This document shows, one piece after another, positions 17,221 through 25,643 of a stretch of 64,000 nucleotides of DNA. The DNA comes from Cyclobacteriaceae bacterium. Lineage in GTDB: Bacteria; Bacteroidota; Bacteroidia; Cytophagales; Cyclobacteriaceae. Below the pieces are notes generated by a model that did no database searches, was not told the DNA's origin, and saw only the letters and a program-made list of their open reading frames with translations. Positions within the stretch are counted from its first letter, which is position 1. Every line of letters begins with the position of its first letter. The position numbers and the translations under genes are program-made. The DNA lies in NCBI GenBank assembly GCA_019638255.1, contig JAHBUD010000001.1, positions 1,798,001 to 1,862,000 of the forward strand, in the 5' to 3' direction.

Positions 17221-18183
17221 TTGATCGAAAAAATAATTACCCTTGAAAATATCTCCCTGGTAGATTTCCTCGGAATTGAAAACAAGAACATTGCTAAGTT
17301 GGCTTTGGCCTTTCCAAAGAGCAGAATTGTTGCCCGCGGCAATCAGTTAATGGTTAAGGGAAGCACGGAGGAGATTGTTCAGATTGATGACATCATCCAA
17401 TCGTTGCTCGATCATTTTCACCGGTTTGGCCGGATCACCGAGGAAAACGTTCAAAACTATGTAGCTCGCGAAAGAGAAATTACACAGTCTGAATCCAATG
17501 GTGATGATTTAATTCTTTACGGAACAAAGGGAACGCCCATTAAGGCAAAAACACCCAACCAGCAAAAACTGGTGCAAATGGTGCGTGAAAACGACCTGGT
17601 TTTTGCCTTAGGGCCTGCCGGAACAGGAAAAACATATATTTCAGTTGCCTTGGCCGTGCGTGCATTAAAGAATAAGCAGGTAAAAAAAATTATCATTACA
17701 AGGCCGGCCGTGGAGGCGGGGGAGAACCTTGGTTTCCTGCCCGGGGATTTAAAAGAGAAAATCGATCCATACCTGCGCCCGATTTACGATGGGCTTAACG
17801 ACATGATCACTTTCGAAAAGCTTCAATACTATATGGAGCGCGAAATCATTGAAATAGCGCCTTTGGCTTTTATGCGCGGTCGTACCTTAAACAACGCGTT
17901 TATTTTGCTGGATGAAGCTCAAAATACAACACCCATGCAAATGAAAATGGTGTTGACCCGCATGGGGCCTGATTCCAAAATGATTGTTACGGGTGACCGC
18001 TCGCAAGTAGACTTGCCACGCAAACAGCATTCGGGTTTGCATGAAGCGGTAACGATTTTGAAAGGTGTTAAGGGTATTGGTGTGCTGGAGTTGACAGAAA
18101 AAGATGTGATCCGCCACAAACTCGTGCGCGACATTATTGATGCCTACGCCAAACAAGATAATGCAGCAGCTCAACCGGAGTAA
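17221..18183 (+). CDS. phoH: PhoH family ATPase
   Basis: Cytoplasmic P-loop ATPase of 320 residues, related to superfamily 1 helicase cores and implicated in RNA metabolism in other bacteria. Walker A is GPAGTGKT (131-138), Walker B ILLDEAQN (about 228-235), with TGDRSQVDLP further on. The N-terminal 80 residues form the KH-like domain seen in PhoH. No ATG lies in frame between the upstream stop and the conserved N-terminus, so the TTG at 17221 (first residues MIEKIITLENISL) is taken as the start. It is divergent from the SAM hydrolase-like gene. Confidence 0.92.
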   Translation: MIEKIITLENISLVDFLGIENKNIAKLALAFPKSRIVARGNQLMVKGSTEEIVQIDDIIQSLLDHFHRFGRITEENVQNYVAREREITQSESNGDDLILYGTKGTPIKAKTPNQQKLVQMVRENDLVFALGPAGTGKTYISVALAVRALKNKQVKKIIITRPAVEAGENLGFLPGDLKEKIDPYLRPIYDGLNDMITFEKLQYYMEREIIEIAPLAFMRGRTLNNAFILLDEAQNTTPMQMKMVLTRMGPDSKMIVTGDRSQVDLPRKQHSGLHEAVTILKGVKGIGVLELTEKDVIRHKLVRDIIDAYAKQDNAAAQPE

Positions 18184-18212
18184 CAATTGCTGGCAAGAAG
18201 AGCAGGATTGAT

Positions 18213-18220
18213 TACCTTCA
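18213..18220 (+). promoter_or_regulatory. Putative -7 promoter box before comEC
   Basis: TACCTTCA, a degenerate match to TAnnTTTG, ends three bases before the comEC ATG. If it is used, the transcript would be leaderless. The match is weak. Confidence 0.3.
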
Positions 18221-18223
18221 ACT

Positions 18224-20302
18224 ATGTTTTTCTGGACACCTTATGCCTTTGTTCGCATCGTATTCTTTTTTAGTGCGGGTATTTTGCTTGGTGTTTACCT
18301 GCCCGATGTGCTGCCGGTCGGGTTTGTTACAATCGTTTTGGTTTTATTGGTTGCTGGCTTTATCGTGTTGAATGTAAAGCAACATGGTCTCCAACGGCCG
18401 GTGCTTAGCGGAATGCTGGGGTTAATCCTGATTTTTATTGCGGGATATTTGAACACATTGTTCCACACCGATTCCCGTAAACCTGATCACTTGATAAAAT
18501 TTGATGAACCGATTGTTCAGTATGTTGCAGTTGTTTCGGGTTATGCAGAGGAAAAGAAAAATTCATGGAAAGTTGAGGCGCAAGTACAACAGGTTTATGA
18601 TGGAAGCGAATGGCACTTGCTCTCCGGAAAGATTTTACTTTATTTTTCCCGTAAGGATTTTGACCGACCCTTTGATTACGGTGACCGATTGCTCCTGAGA
18701 GGTTCTCCGGCTGAATTGCAAGAACCTGCTAACCCCGGTGAGTTTGATTACAAACGATTCTTAACCTTTCGGAAAATTTATCACCAGCATTTTTTGCGTG
18801 CAGAACAAGTTCAGTATGTATCACCTGTTTCATTAAATCCATTGATTGCCTATTCCTTTCAACTTCGCAAAAAGGCGGAGGAGGTTCTTCGCAAGTATAT
18901 TTCCGGTGAGCAGGAACGGGCAGTTGCCGCAGCCTTGATATTAGGGGTGAAGGATGGTTTGGATAATGAATTGATCCAGGCGTATGCATCCGCAGGCGCC
19001 ATGCACGTATTGGCCGTATCGGGTTTGCATGTTGGTATTATTTATTTGATTTTGTCGCTGGCAATTAAGCCACTTAAAAAGTGGAAACACGGCAAGTGGC
19101 TGTTGGCGTTGCTCAGCATTGCTATACTTTGGATGTATGCCTTTGTTACAGGCCTGTCGCCATCAGTACTTCGCGCGGTCACTATGTTTTCCATAATTGC
19201 TGTATCGCGACCCCTAAACTACCGCACCAACATTTATAACACCCTGGCGGTTGCGGCATTCGTGCTGTTACTTTGGGAGCCTTACCTGATCATGTCGGTT
19301 GGATTTCAATTGTCTTTCTTAGCGGTAATTGGAATTGTTTACCTGCAACCCAAGCTCTACTGGTTATGGGAGCCACGGTTCTGGCTACTCGACAAAGTGT
19401 GGCAAATAACCTGTGTTTCCATTGCCGCACAGCTCGCAACGTTTTCGTTGGGATTGTTATACTTCCATCAGTTCCCAGCTTATTTTCTGTTTTCAAATCT
19501 ATTTGTCATTCCTGGTGCTTTTATTTGTCTTGCCTTAGGAATATTGCTGTTGGCAACAAGTTTTTTACCACCCGTGGCAGCGGTGGTGAGTTTCTTCCTT
19601 GATTCATTTCTCAGGCTGTTAAACTTTCTTGTTACGGGTGTAGAGCAATTGCCTTATAGCCTGATTAACAATATCTACATAACAACATTTCAAAGCTGGC
19701 TGCTGATGGGTATTGTGATGAGTACATTACTCTTGTTCCAATACCGTAGGTTTGCCTATGCTGTTGCCATGTTTAGTTGTGGGTTGATTTTATGTATTGC
19801 CCAGTGGAGTCATTACCAGACTGAAGTGAATCATGAGAAGTTTGCTGTCTATCGGGTTGCTGGATATAGCGCCCTTGAATGGATCAATCGTGGCCAGTCT
19901 TTTTTTATTACCGACTCAGCATTACTTGCCGATGAAGAGCGATTGCGTTTTCACATTCGGCCTAATCGGTTGATCAGCAATGTTCAGCGCGTGCATACAT
20001 TGGATATTCCTTTTATGAAAAGTATGAATGGTATCCGGTTATTTACATGGAAGGATCATACGGTTGTTCAGATTGTAGCAAAAGATTTTTTTATTCCGGA
20101 AGACCTTGAGATTGATTATCTGATCATTAGTGGTAACAGTGTTTATGATGTAACGAATATTAGCCAATTTAATAGCCGAAAAATAATTGTGGATAGCAGC
20201 AACAGTTTATACGCAGCTACTAAAATTTTAACCCAGGCAAAAAAACTGAATTTACCGGTTTATTCAGTTTTACACGATGGGGCATTTGTAACTAAAATTT
20301 GA
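18224..20302 (+). CDS. comEC: ComEC/Rec2 family DNA-uptake channel protein
   Basis: Integral membrane protein of 692 residues that in competent bacteria forms the inner-membrane channel for incoming single-stranded DNA. Two N-terminal helices precede an OB-like periplasmic domain (about 60-200). The competence domain follows, with AMHVLAVSGLHVGIIY near 262-277 and GLSPSVLRAVTMF. The C-terminal part (about 530-690) is a degenerate metallo-beta-lactamase-like region that lacks an obvious HxHxDH motif. Full length for Bacteroidota ComEC. It may be followed translationally by the enoyl-CoA hydratase gene 8 bases later. Confidence 0.92.
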   Translation: MFFWTPYAFVRIVFFFSAGILLGVYLPDVLPVGFVTIVLVLLVAGFIVLNVKQHGLQRPVLSGMLGLILIFIAGYLNTLFHTDSRKPDHLIKFDEPIVQYVAVVSGYAEEKKNSWKVEAQVQQVYDGSEWHLLSGKILLYFSRKDFDRPFDYGDRLLLRGSPAELQEPANPGEFDYKRFLTFRKIYHQHFLRAEQVQYVSPVSLNPLIAYSFQLRKKAEEVLRKYISGEQERAVAAALILGVKDGLDNELIQAYASAGAMHVLAVSGLHVGIIYLILSLAIKPLKKWKHGKWLLALLSIAILWMYAFVTGLSPSVLRAVTMFSIIAVSRPLNYRTNIYNTLAVAAFVLLLWEPYLIMSVGFQLSFLAVIGIVYLQPKLYWLWEPRFWLLDKVWQITCVSIAAQLATFSLGLLYFHQFPAYFLFSNLFVIPGAFICLALGILLLATSFLPPVAAVVSFFLDSFLRLLNFLVTGVEQLPYSLINNIYITTFQSWLLMGIVMSTLLLFQYRRFAYAVAMFSCGLILCIAQWSHYQTEVNHEKFAVYRVAGYSALEWINRGQSFFITDSALLADEERLRFHIRPNRLISNVQRVHTLDIPFMKSMNGIRLFTWKDHTVVQIVAKDFFIPEDLEIDYLIISGNSVYDVTNISQFNSRKIIVDSSNSLYAATKILTQAKKLNLPVYSVLHDGAFVTKI

Positions 20303-20310
20303 ATGAATTT

Positions 20311-21078
20311 ATGGTAGAGTACACAGTACGTGAGCGCATTGCTTTAATAACCCTTAATCGTCCGGAAAAACGGAATGCATTAAATGTTGAAATGGTTGAA
20401 TCCTTGAAACAATCATTCGATCAGGCCGCGGCAGATGAACAGGTGAAAGCAATAATTCTAAAAGCCAATGGTGACGCATTTTGTGCCGGGGCCGACCTGG
20501 CGTACTTACAGCAGTTGCAAAAATTTTCTTATGAGGAGAATCTCAATGACTCTAATAACTTAAAGGAGTTATACCTTAAAATTTACCGGAATCCAAAAGT
20601 TGTGGTGGCACAGGTGCATGGGCATGCACTGGCGGGTGGTTGCGGACTGGCCACCGTTTGCGATTGGGTATTTACTGTGCCCGATGCACGCTTTGGCTAT
20701 ACAGAGACTAAAATCGGTTTTATCCCTGCGCTGGTTTCGGTATTTCTTGTCCGTAAAATTGGAGAAGGCGTGGCCCGGGAATTATTGTTGGGCGGGGAAC
20801 TGATCTCGGCTGAGTCAGCTTTTCACATGGGTCTTGTCAATCGGGTTGTTCCCGCTGCAAATCTTGCCGATGAGGTGTGGGACTTTATGACCAGGCTTGT
20901 GGCTTCCAATTCAGCTTCATCATTGGCGCTAACCAAACAACTCATTGCCGAAGCTGCTGGCAAGTCCATGGATGAGGCGCTTCAGTTGGCTGCATTGTTA
21001 AATGCACAAGCGCGTGCTACCGATGATTGCAAGCGGGGCATTGCAGCCTTCCTCAATAAAGAAAAAATCATTTGGTAA
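20311..21078 (+). CDS. Enoyl-CoA hydratase/isomerase family protein
   Basis: Crotonase-fold enzyme of 255 residues acting on acyl-CoA thioesters in fatty- or branched-chain acid breakdown. Key segments are LNRPEKRNALN, the oxyanion-hole region FCAGADLAYLQQL (near 55-67) and HGHALAGGCGLATVCDW (near 98-114) with the second oxyanion glycine. FGYTETKIGFIPALVS carries a catalytic-type glutamate. The pattern fits methylglutaconyl-CoA-hydratase-like members, but the substrate cannot be fixed. The ATG at 20311 is preferred over an in-frame TTG at 20299 that overlaps the comEC stop. Confidence 0.88.
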   Translation: MVEYTVRERIALITLNRPEKRNALNVEMVESLKQSFDQAAADEQVKAIILKANGDAFCAGADLAYLQQLQKFSYEENLNDSNNLKELYLKIYRNPKVVVAQVHGHALAGGCGLATVCDWVFTVPDARFGYTETKIGFIPALVSVFLVRKIGEGVARELLLGGELISAESAFHMGLVNRVVPAANLADEVWDFMTRLVASNSASSLALTKQLIAEAAGKSMDEALQLAALLNAQARATDDCKRGIAAFLNKEKIIW

Positions 21079-21166
21079 TGTATCATAATAAGAAAATGGT
21101 ACACTAATCTTACCTCATTCAGGTTTGGTAATAATCTATTGCGTAAATCTGTATTGCTAAATTTTG

Positions 21167-22027
21167 ATGCGTATGAAAAACAGACTCCTTACCATTGTTC
21201 TTTTATGGATGAGCCACGGGTTGTTGGCGCAAGGTTATGTGGGCGATACCTGGGCGCAGGTTAAAGCTGGCGGGAAGGGAACAATTTCCTTTGCGTATGT
21301 AGAGACACCAAGTTTCGTGTATAAGGATGATGCCGGCAAGCTAACCGGAATTTGTGTCGATATCACTTCCGATTTTATAGATTGGGTGAACAAAACCAAG
21401 GGCGTAAACCTGCAATCAAAATTTGTTGGCGATGGTTCGAATTTCAAGGGCATGTACGACAAGGTTAAAATTTCTATCGGTGGCGTATTTGGGTTGGGCA
21501 ACATCACCATTACCGATGAGCGAAAACGCGAAGTAAAATTCAGTCCGCCTTTCATTACCAACTTTGCCATCCTGATCACCCAAAATAATGTTCCGACCTT
21601 AGCGAAGTTGGAGGACATCGCTACCACATTTTCAAAACTTACTGCCTACACAGCAAAAGGAACACTCAATGAAAAGCGAATACTTGAGCTGAAAAAGTAT
21701 TATCCGAATATGAAAGTGGTAACACTTGATACCAGCCCAGAGGTGTATCAAAAAATTTTTAGTGACCCGAATGCATTCTCCTACCTTGACCTTGCCTTTT
21801 ACCTGAAAGCCGTGAGCGAACGCAAATCGGTAAAACGCCACCCGGTTGGCGACAAAGCAGCCGAGCAGTTTGGTTTCATCATGCCCATGAACAGCGACTG
21901 GGCGCCCTTACTCGAAGAATTTTTTAAAGCCGATGGCGGGTACACTAATTCGCAACAATATAAAGGCATCTTGCAGAGGCACCTTGGCGAAACCGGTGTG
22001 AAGCTGCTGCAGTCAGCCAGTAAATAA
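21167..22027 (+). CDS. Periplasmic solute-binding protein, family 3 (amino-acid ABC type)
   Basis: 286 residues. The N-terminal signal peptide (about 1-22, ending GLLAQ) is followed by a type II periplasmic-binding fold: ISFAYVETPSFVYKDDAGKL at the start of lobe 1, SIGGVFGLGNITITDERKREV (ligand-binding arginine region) and KFSPPFITNFAILI. No ABC permease or ATPase gene is adjacent, so it may serve an unlinked transporter or act as a stand-alone sensor. ATGs at 21167 and 21173 are both possible starts. It is the last ordinary gene before the accessory stretch. Confidence 0.85.
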   Translation: MRMKNRLLTIVLLWMSHGLLAQGYVGDTWAQVKAGGKGTISFAYVETPSFVYKDDAGKLTGICVDITSDFIDWVNKTKGVNLQSKFVGDGSNFKGMYDKVKISIGGVFGLGNITITDERKREVKFSPPFITNFAILITQNNVPTLAKLEDIATTFSKLTAYTAKGTLNEKRILELKKYYPNMKVVTLDTSPEVYQKIFSDPNAFSYLDLAFYLKAVSERKSVKRHPVGDKAAEQFGFIMPMNSDWAPLLEEFFKADGGYTNSQQYKGILQRHLGETGVKLLQSASK

Positions 22028-22054
22028 GATTGTTAAGATTTAGTATTACGAATG

Positions 22055-22082
22055 AAGCGGGCTAGCCAGTTCGCTTTTTCTT
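22055..22082 (+). terminator. Possible terminator after the solute-binding protein gene
   Basis: AAGCG (22055-22059) can pair with CGCTT (22072-22076) around a loop that itself contains the palindrome GGCTAGCC, followed by TTTCTTTT. The stem is short, so this is a modest candidate. Confidence 0.4.
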
Positions 22083-22233
22083 TTGCAAGGGTCTGTGCAA
22101 ACCATCCCGAAAATTGGTATCAACTTTTGAACCGTAATCGAGCTTCCTTACTTTTAGAGGTAGCCGCTGTACAGCTTCGCCAAGCGCACCAAAAGTGGTA
22201 GTATATGCGAAAGTTTATAGCGGATATAAGAGA

Positions 22234-22248
22234 GTTAGCGGTAATGCC
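22234..22248. repeat. Left boundary repeat of the GT39 cassette-like unit
   Basis: GTTAGCGGTAATGCC at 22234-22248 is the reverse complement, with 14 of 15 matches, of GGCACTACCGCTAAC at 23805-23819. The pair brackets a single gene (22282-23799), with 33 bases on the left and 5 on the right. This is the arrangement expected of gene-cassette recombination half-sites. The rest of the gap 22083-22233 shows nothing recognisable. Confidence 0.6.
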
Positions 22249-22281
22249 AAAGCGACAACCATCAAATGACAACAGTGATAA

Positions 22282-23799
22282 ATGAACAGACAGGTTAAAC
22301 TAATCATCTTAATATTTTGCATTATCAAATTGACACTTCATTTGATAGCGGACAGTAATTCGGGCTTTCAGGGTGACGAATTATTGCACATTGAAACAGG
22401 GAAACATTTGGCATTTGGGTATATGGAGTTCCCACCATTGATAGGGCTTTTGGCTTTTATCCAGAACTTATTTGGTAGTAGTTCTGTATTTGTGCATCAT
22501 ATTTTTTCACATTTGGCAAGTTTGCTAATCATCATTTATGTTGCTAAAACCACCATAGAATTAGGGGGTAAAAACAAGGCTATTATTCTTGTATTAATTG
22601 CCATCATCATTGCTCCAAGTTTTGGACGTTCTCAACAACTATTTCAACCTGTCGTATTTAGTCAACTGTTTTGGGTATTAGGCTTTTATCAACTAACACG
22701 TTTTGTAAAATATCTTGACAGGAAAAGTCTTTGGTACTTGACATTGTTTGCAGTGTTGGGTATTTCGGTCAAGTATGATGCTGTATTTTATATAGTTGGT
22801 TTGTCATCGCTTTTCTTTTTTAAGAATACAAGACAAGCATTAATCGAACATAGTTTTTGGCAAAATATAATAGTTGCCTTTATATTGATATTGCCAAACT
22901 TGATTTGGCAGTATTCAAACGACTATCCTGTTTTGCAGATGTTTAGCCGTTTATATGAAAGGCACTTAGACCAACTTTCTCGTCTTGAAGTTCTTGGTAA
23001 TCTTCTTATTAGTGTTAATCCTTTAACGACACTCGTTTTAGTAATTCCTGCATTCATTTTCTTTTTCAAAAAAGAAAACATCCATAATATGCCTTTGGTT
23101 ATCTCTATTCTATTTTCTGCCGTTTTTTTATCGTTGAGTAACGGAAAATCCTATTATTTCTATCCAATTATTTTGACAATTCTGCCCTTTGGTGCTTTGT
23201 TTTGGGAACAAATAGTTTTTTCTAAAAAGAAATGGCTGATGTATCCTGTTGCTTTTTTGGTATCTATTGGTGTGATACTCATTCCTTTCGGTATGCCTGT
23301 TTATACGTTTAACGACTATTTAAAATATGTTTACGAATTTGAAAAGAAAGACGTAGAAGGTGGTATGTATGGGGTGAAGTATGATGAATATTACACCAAA
23401 GAAAAATGGACAGAAACAATGAAACTACTAAAAACAGTTTATGATAGTTTACCAGGTAGCAAAAAAAATAATACTATGATTTGGGGCAAACATTATGGAC
23501 AAGCGGGAGCAGTAAACCTAATAGGCAACGATTACAGACTGCCAAAGGCATTCTCTTATCACGGAAGTTTTTATACTTGGACACCAACAGGAGAAATGCC
23601 CAATACAATTATAGCACTAAGTTATAGAGTAGGCGACTTTTTTGTACCGTACTTTGACGAAGTAACATTGGTTAAAGAAATTTATAACCCGTATGCTGAA
23701 AATGAAGAAGAACTTTATCAAAGAATATACGTTTGCAAAAAACCAAAACAAAACTTTGACAAAATGAAGGAACTATTTAAACACAGAATATTTGAATAG
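22282..23799 (+). CDS. Membrane glycosyltransferase, GT39/ArnT-PMT-like
   Basis: 505 residues with about 10-12 hydrophobic helices in the first 360. The N-terminal SGFQGDELLHIETGKHLA carries the acidic GDE(D/E) motif after helix 1 that is typical of polyprenyl-phosphate-dependent glycosyltransferases of the GT-C fold. A periplasmic domain of about 130 residues follows the last helix. The sugar donor and acceptor are unknown. Base composition is visibly richer in A and T than in the flanking housekeeping genes, and no envelope-biosynthesis gene is adjacent, both consistent with acquisition as a single gene. Confidence 0.8.
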   Translation: MNRQVKLIILIFCIIKLTLHLIADSNSGFQGDELLHIETGKHLAFGYMEFPPLIGLLAFIQNLFGSSSVFVHHIFSHLASLLIIIYVAKTTIELGGKNKAIILVLIAIIIAPSFGRSQQLFQPVVFSQLFWVLGFYQLTRFVKYLDRKSLWYLTLFAVLGISVKYDAVFYIVGLSSLFFFKNTRQALIEHSFWQNIIVAFILILPNLIWQYSNDYPVLQMFSRLYERHLDQLSRLEVLGNLLISVNPLTTLVLVIPAFIFFFKKENIHNMPLVISILFSAVFLSLSNGKSYYFYPIILTILPFGALFWEQIVFSKKKWLMYPVAFLVSIGVILIPFGMPVYTFNDYLKYVYEFEKKDVEGGMYGVKYDEYYTKEKWTETMKLLKTVYDSLPGSKKNNTMIWGKHYGQAGAVNLIGNDYRLPKAFSYHGSFYTWTPTGEMPNTIIALSYRVGDFFVPYFDEVTLVKEIYNPYAENEEELYQRIYVCKKPKQNFDKMKELFKHRIFE

Positions 23800-23804
23800 A
23801 CAAA

Positions 23805-23950
23805 GGCACTACCGCTAACATCGTATTGGCAATAGTGGGGCTGACAGTTGTAAACTCAGTATTTGTAATTCTATTGGGCATTTGTGCAAATGTTGGACTG
23901 ACGTTTTTCAAATGCCCCACCATCGCCAATGCGTAAACCGTTGTGTGCAA
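23805..23950. repeat. attC-like imperfect palindrome between two accessory genes
   Basis: The left arm CGTATTGGCAATAGTGGGGC (23822-23841) is complementary, with three mismatches in 20, to GCCCCACCATCGCCAATGCG (23914-23933). Nested inside, GGGCATTTG (23876-23884) pairs perfectly with CAAATGCCC (23909-23917). The outer ends are ACCGCTAAC on the left and CCGTTGTGTGC (23938-23948) on the right. Size (about 145 bases), bulged long stem and AAC/GTT ends resemble integron attC sites, although the core does not strictly fit GTTRRRY. No integrase gene is in the window. Confidence 0.6.
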
Positions 23951-23981
23951 GTGTAACGCAGAGCAACAACGACAGACTAAA

Positions 23982-25478
23982 ATGAAAAATTTATTATTCA
24001 ACTTTATGATTCCATATCGAAACACCACATTTTTTATCGTTTTACTGTTTATCTATTGGCAACCCCTATTTTCACAAAACGAAATTGGAAGCAATGTCCC
24101 CATTTTTATAGAACAAAAATCCAAAGTAATTGAAATAGAAGGTCAGAAAATCATCCAAGTGATTGGTTATATTGCTGTGCAGGAAAACAGAAACAATCCC
24201 TATTCTAAATCAATCAAGATACCCGTCATCATTTATAAATCAACCAATCCGGCCTCTCTTGAACCGGTTTTCCGTTTAGCCGGGGGGCCCGGAGAATCAA
24301 ATATCCCCAAAAAAGTAACTAATAGCGAATTGCTGAAAAACCACGATTTTGTTTTTGTGGGTTACAGAGGTGTGGACGGTACTACACAATTGAAATCAAA
24401 GAAACTTGCCAAATCTCTCAAAGGGATAAACAACCAACTCCTGAGCGATGCTTCCCTTAACAATGTAGAGCAAGCGGCAAAGGCTTATTTGGTTGAATTA
24501 AAAGAAAATGGTATCGATATTACTGCCTATACTATAATGGATGTTATCGAAGACTTGGAGTATGCAAGAAAAGCATTGAGCTATGACAAGATCAACCTTT
24601 TGAGCGGAAGTTATGGCACACGGGTGGCCTTACTGTACAGCTATAAGTACCCGGATGTAATCAACAGAACGGTTATGAACGGGGCCAACCCGCCCGGGCA
24701 TTTTCTTTGGTATCCCGAAAAAACCGAAGAAATACTCGACAAATGGGAGGAAATATATGTCACGAGTGGTCAAGGGTCTGTAAAAGAAGCTATGCGTGTT
24801 GCCATTGAAAATATGCCGGAAAAATGGTTTCTTTTTAAACTGGACAAAGACAAGATCAAAACCGGTACTTTTGTATTTCTCTTCTCCACCGATATGGCCG
24901 TGATGGCTTTTGACGCTTACTTTGATGCCGCTTTGAAGCAGGATTACAGTAGTCTTTATGCTATTCAAAAAGCCTATGATGTATTTGTTCCACGAAATAC
25001 CTGGGGCGATATGTTTCAAAAAGGTTTTAGTGCAGATTTTGACCCGGAAACAGACTACCGGGAATATTTACGGTCATTTGATAAAAACACCATAATAGGT
25101 GCAAATTACGCATTACTTCTTTGGGGCAGCTCCGGCACCTGGCAAAGTAAACCTATCTCCGATGAATACAGGCAATTAAGGCCATCAGGCACTGAAACAC
25201 TTATTCTAAGTGGAGAATTGGACGTTTCCACTCCAGTTGATTTTACTATTGATAAACTAATGCCCACCTTAAATAATGCTCACCATATTGTATTGCCCAA
25301 TATGTCACATTCTGATGTGGCCGGGAAACAACCCGATAATTTCAAAAAAACCATCAATGAATTTTTCTTGAGTGGAATTGTAGTCAATTATTATGAACCG
25401 CAAACCATTGACTTTAAACCAAAATATAAATTATCACGAGTAGCCAAATGGAGTTTTCCTGTGCTGGTTTTTTTTTGA
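23982..25478 (+). CDS. Alpha/beta hydrolase, TAP-like C-terminal (apparent 3' frameshift)
   Basis: 498 residues as read. A signal peptide (about 1-33, ending LFSQN) is followed by an alpha/beta-hydrolase fold resembling the tripeptidyl/proline iminopeptidase group: FRLAGGPGESN, the nucleophile segment LLSGSYGTRVALLYSYKYP, and the C-terminal LILSGELDVSTPVDF and NMSHSD, which supply the Asp and His. The start at 23982 is preferred to an upstream frame from 23943 because it begins with the signal peptide. The frame ends right after a run of nine T residues. One added T would extend it to 25558 with a hydrophobic helix and basic end, so the natural protein is probably longer. Confidence 0.8.
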   Translation: MKNLLFNFMIPYRNTTFFIVLLFIYWQPLFSQNEIGSNVPIFIEQKSKVIEIEGQKIIQVIGYIAVQENRNNPYSKSIKIPVIIYKSTNPASLEPVFRLAGGPGESNIPKKVTNSELLKNHDFVFVGYRGVDGTTQLKSKKLAKSLKGINNQLLSDASLNNVEQAAKAYLVELKENGIDITAYTIMDVIEDLEYARKALSYDKINLLSGSYGTRVALLYSYKYPDVINRTVMNGANPPGHFLWYPEKTEEILDKWEEIYVTSGQGSVKEAMRVAIENMPEKWFLFKLDKDKIKTGTFVFLFSTDMAVMAFDAYFDAALKQDYSSLYAIQKAYDVFVPRNTWGDMFQKGFSADFDPETDYREYLRSFDKNTIIGANYALLLWGSSGTWQSKPISDEYRQLRPSGTETLILSGELDVSTPVDFTIDKLMPTLNNAHHIVLPNMSHSDVAGKQPDNFKKTINEFFLSGIVVNYYEPQTIDFKPKYKLSRVAKWSFPVLVFF

Positions 25479-25558
25479 CCATAATGTTTTTGTTCGGGAC
25501 ATTGATTTTTAAAAAATTACGGAACAGGGTAAACATTAGTTTTTCAAATCAAGTTTAG
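25462..25558 (+). other. Probable frameshift at poly-T with out-of-frame C-terminal membrane helix
   Basis: The hydrolase frame reads VLVFF-stop through nine consecutive T residues. With ten T residues it would read VLVFFLTIMFLFGTLIFKKL and on to a stop at 25558, giving a membrane helix followed by KKLRNR. This is the expected inside-positive anchor. The cause may be a sequencing or assembly error, a real mutation or slippage-based switching. Confidence 0.6.
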
Positions 25559-25643
25559 TGGTAAAAATCCCGCCCTTCGTGTAGCTGCAATACGTTGTGC
25601 GTCATGCTAAGATAGACCTTATCAACTGTAACAGACTTTAATT
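25559..25643. repeat. Right-arm fragment of a cassette-site-like element
   Basis: The gap between the hydrolase and the propeller lipoprotein has CCCGCCC near 25569-25575 and ACGTTGTGCG at 25592-25601. These resemble the right end of the complete element at 23805-23950 (CCCCACC...CCGTTGTGTGC). No matching left arm is visible. ACAGACT at 25631-25637 lies just before the next start, as it does at the two neighbouring accessory genes. Confidence 0.4.
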
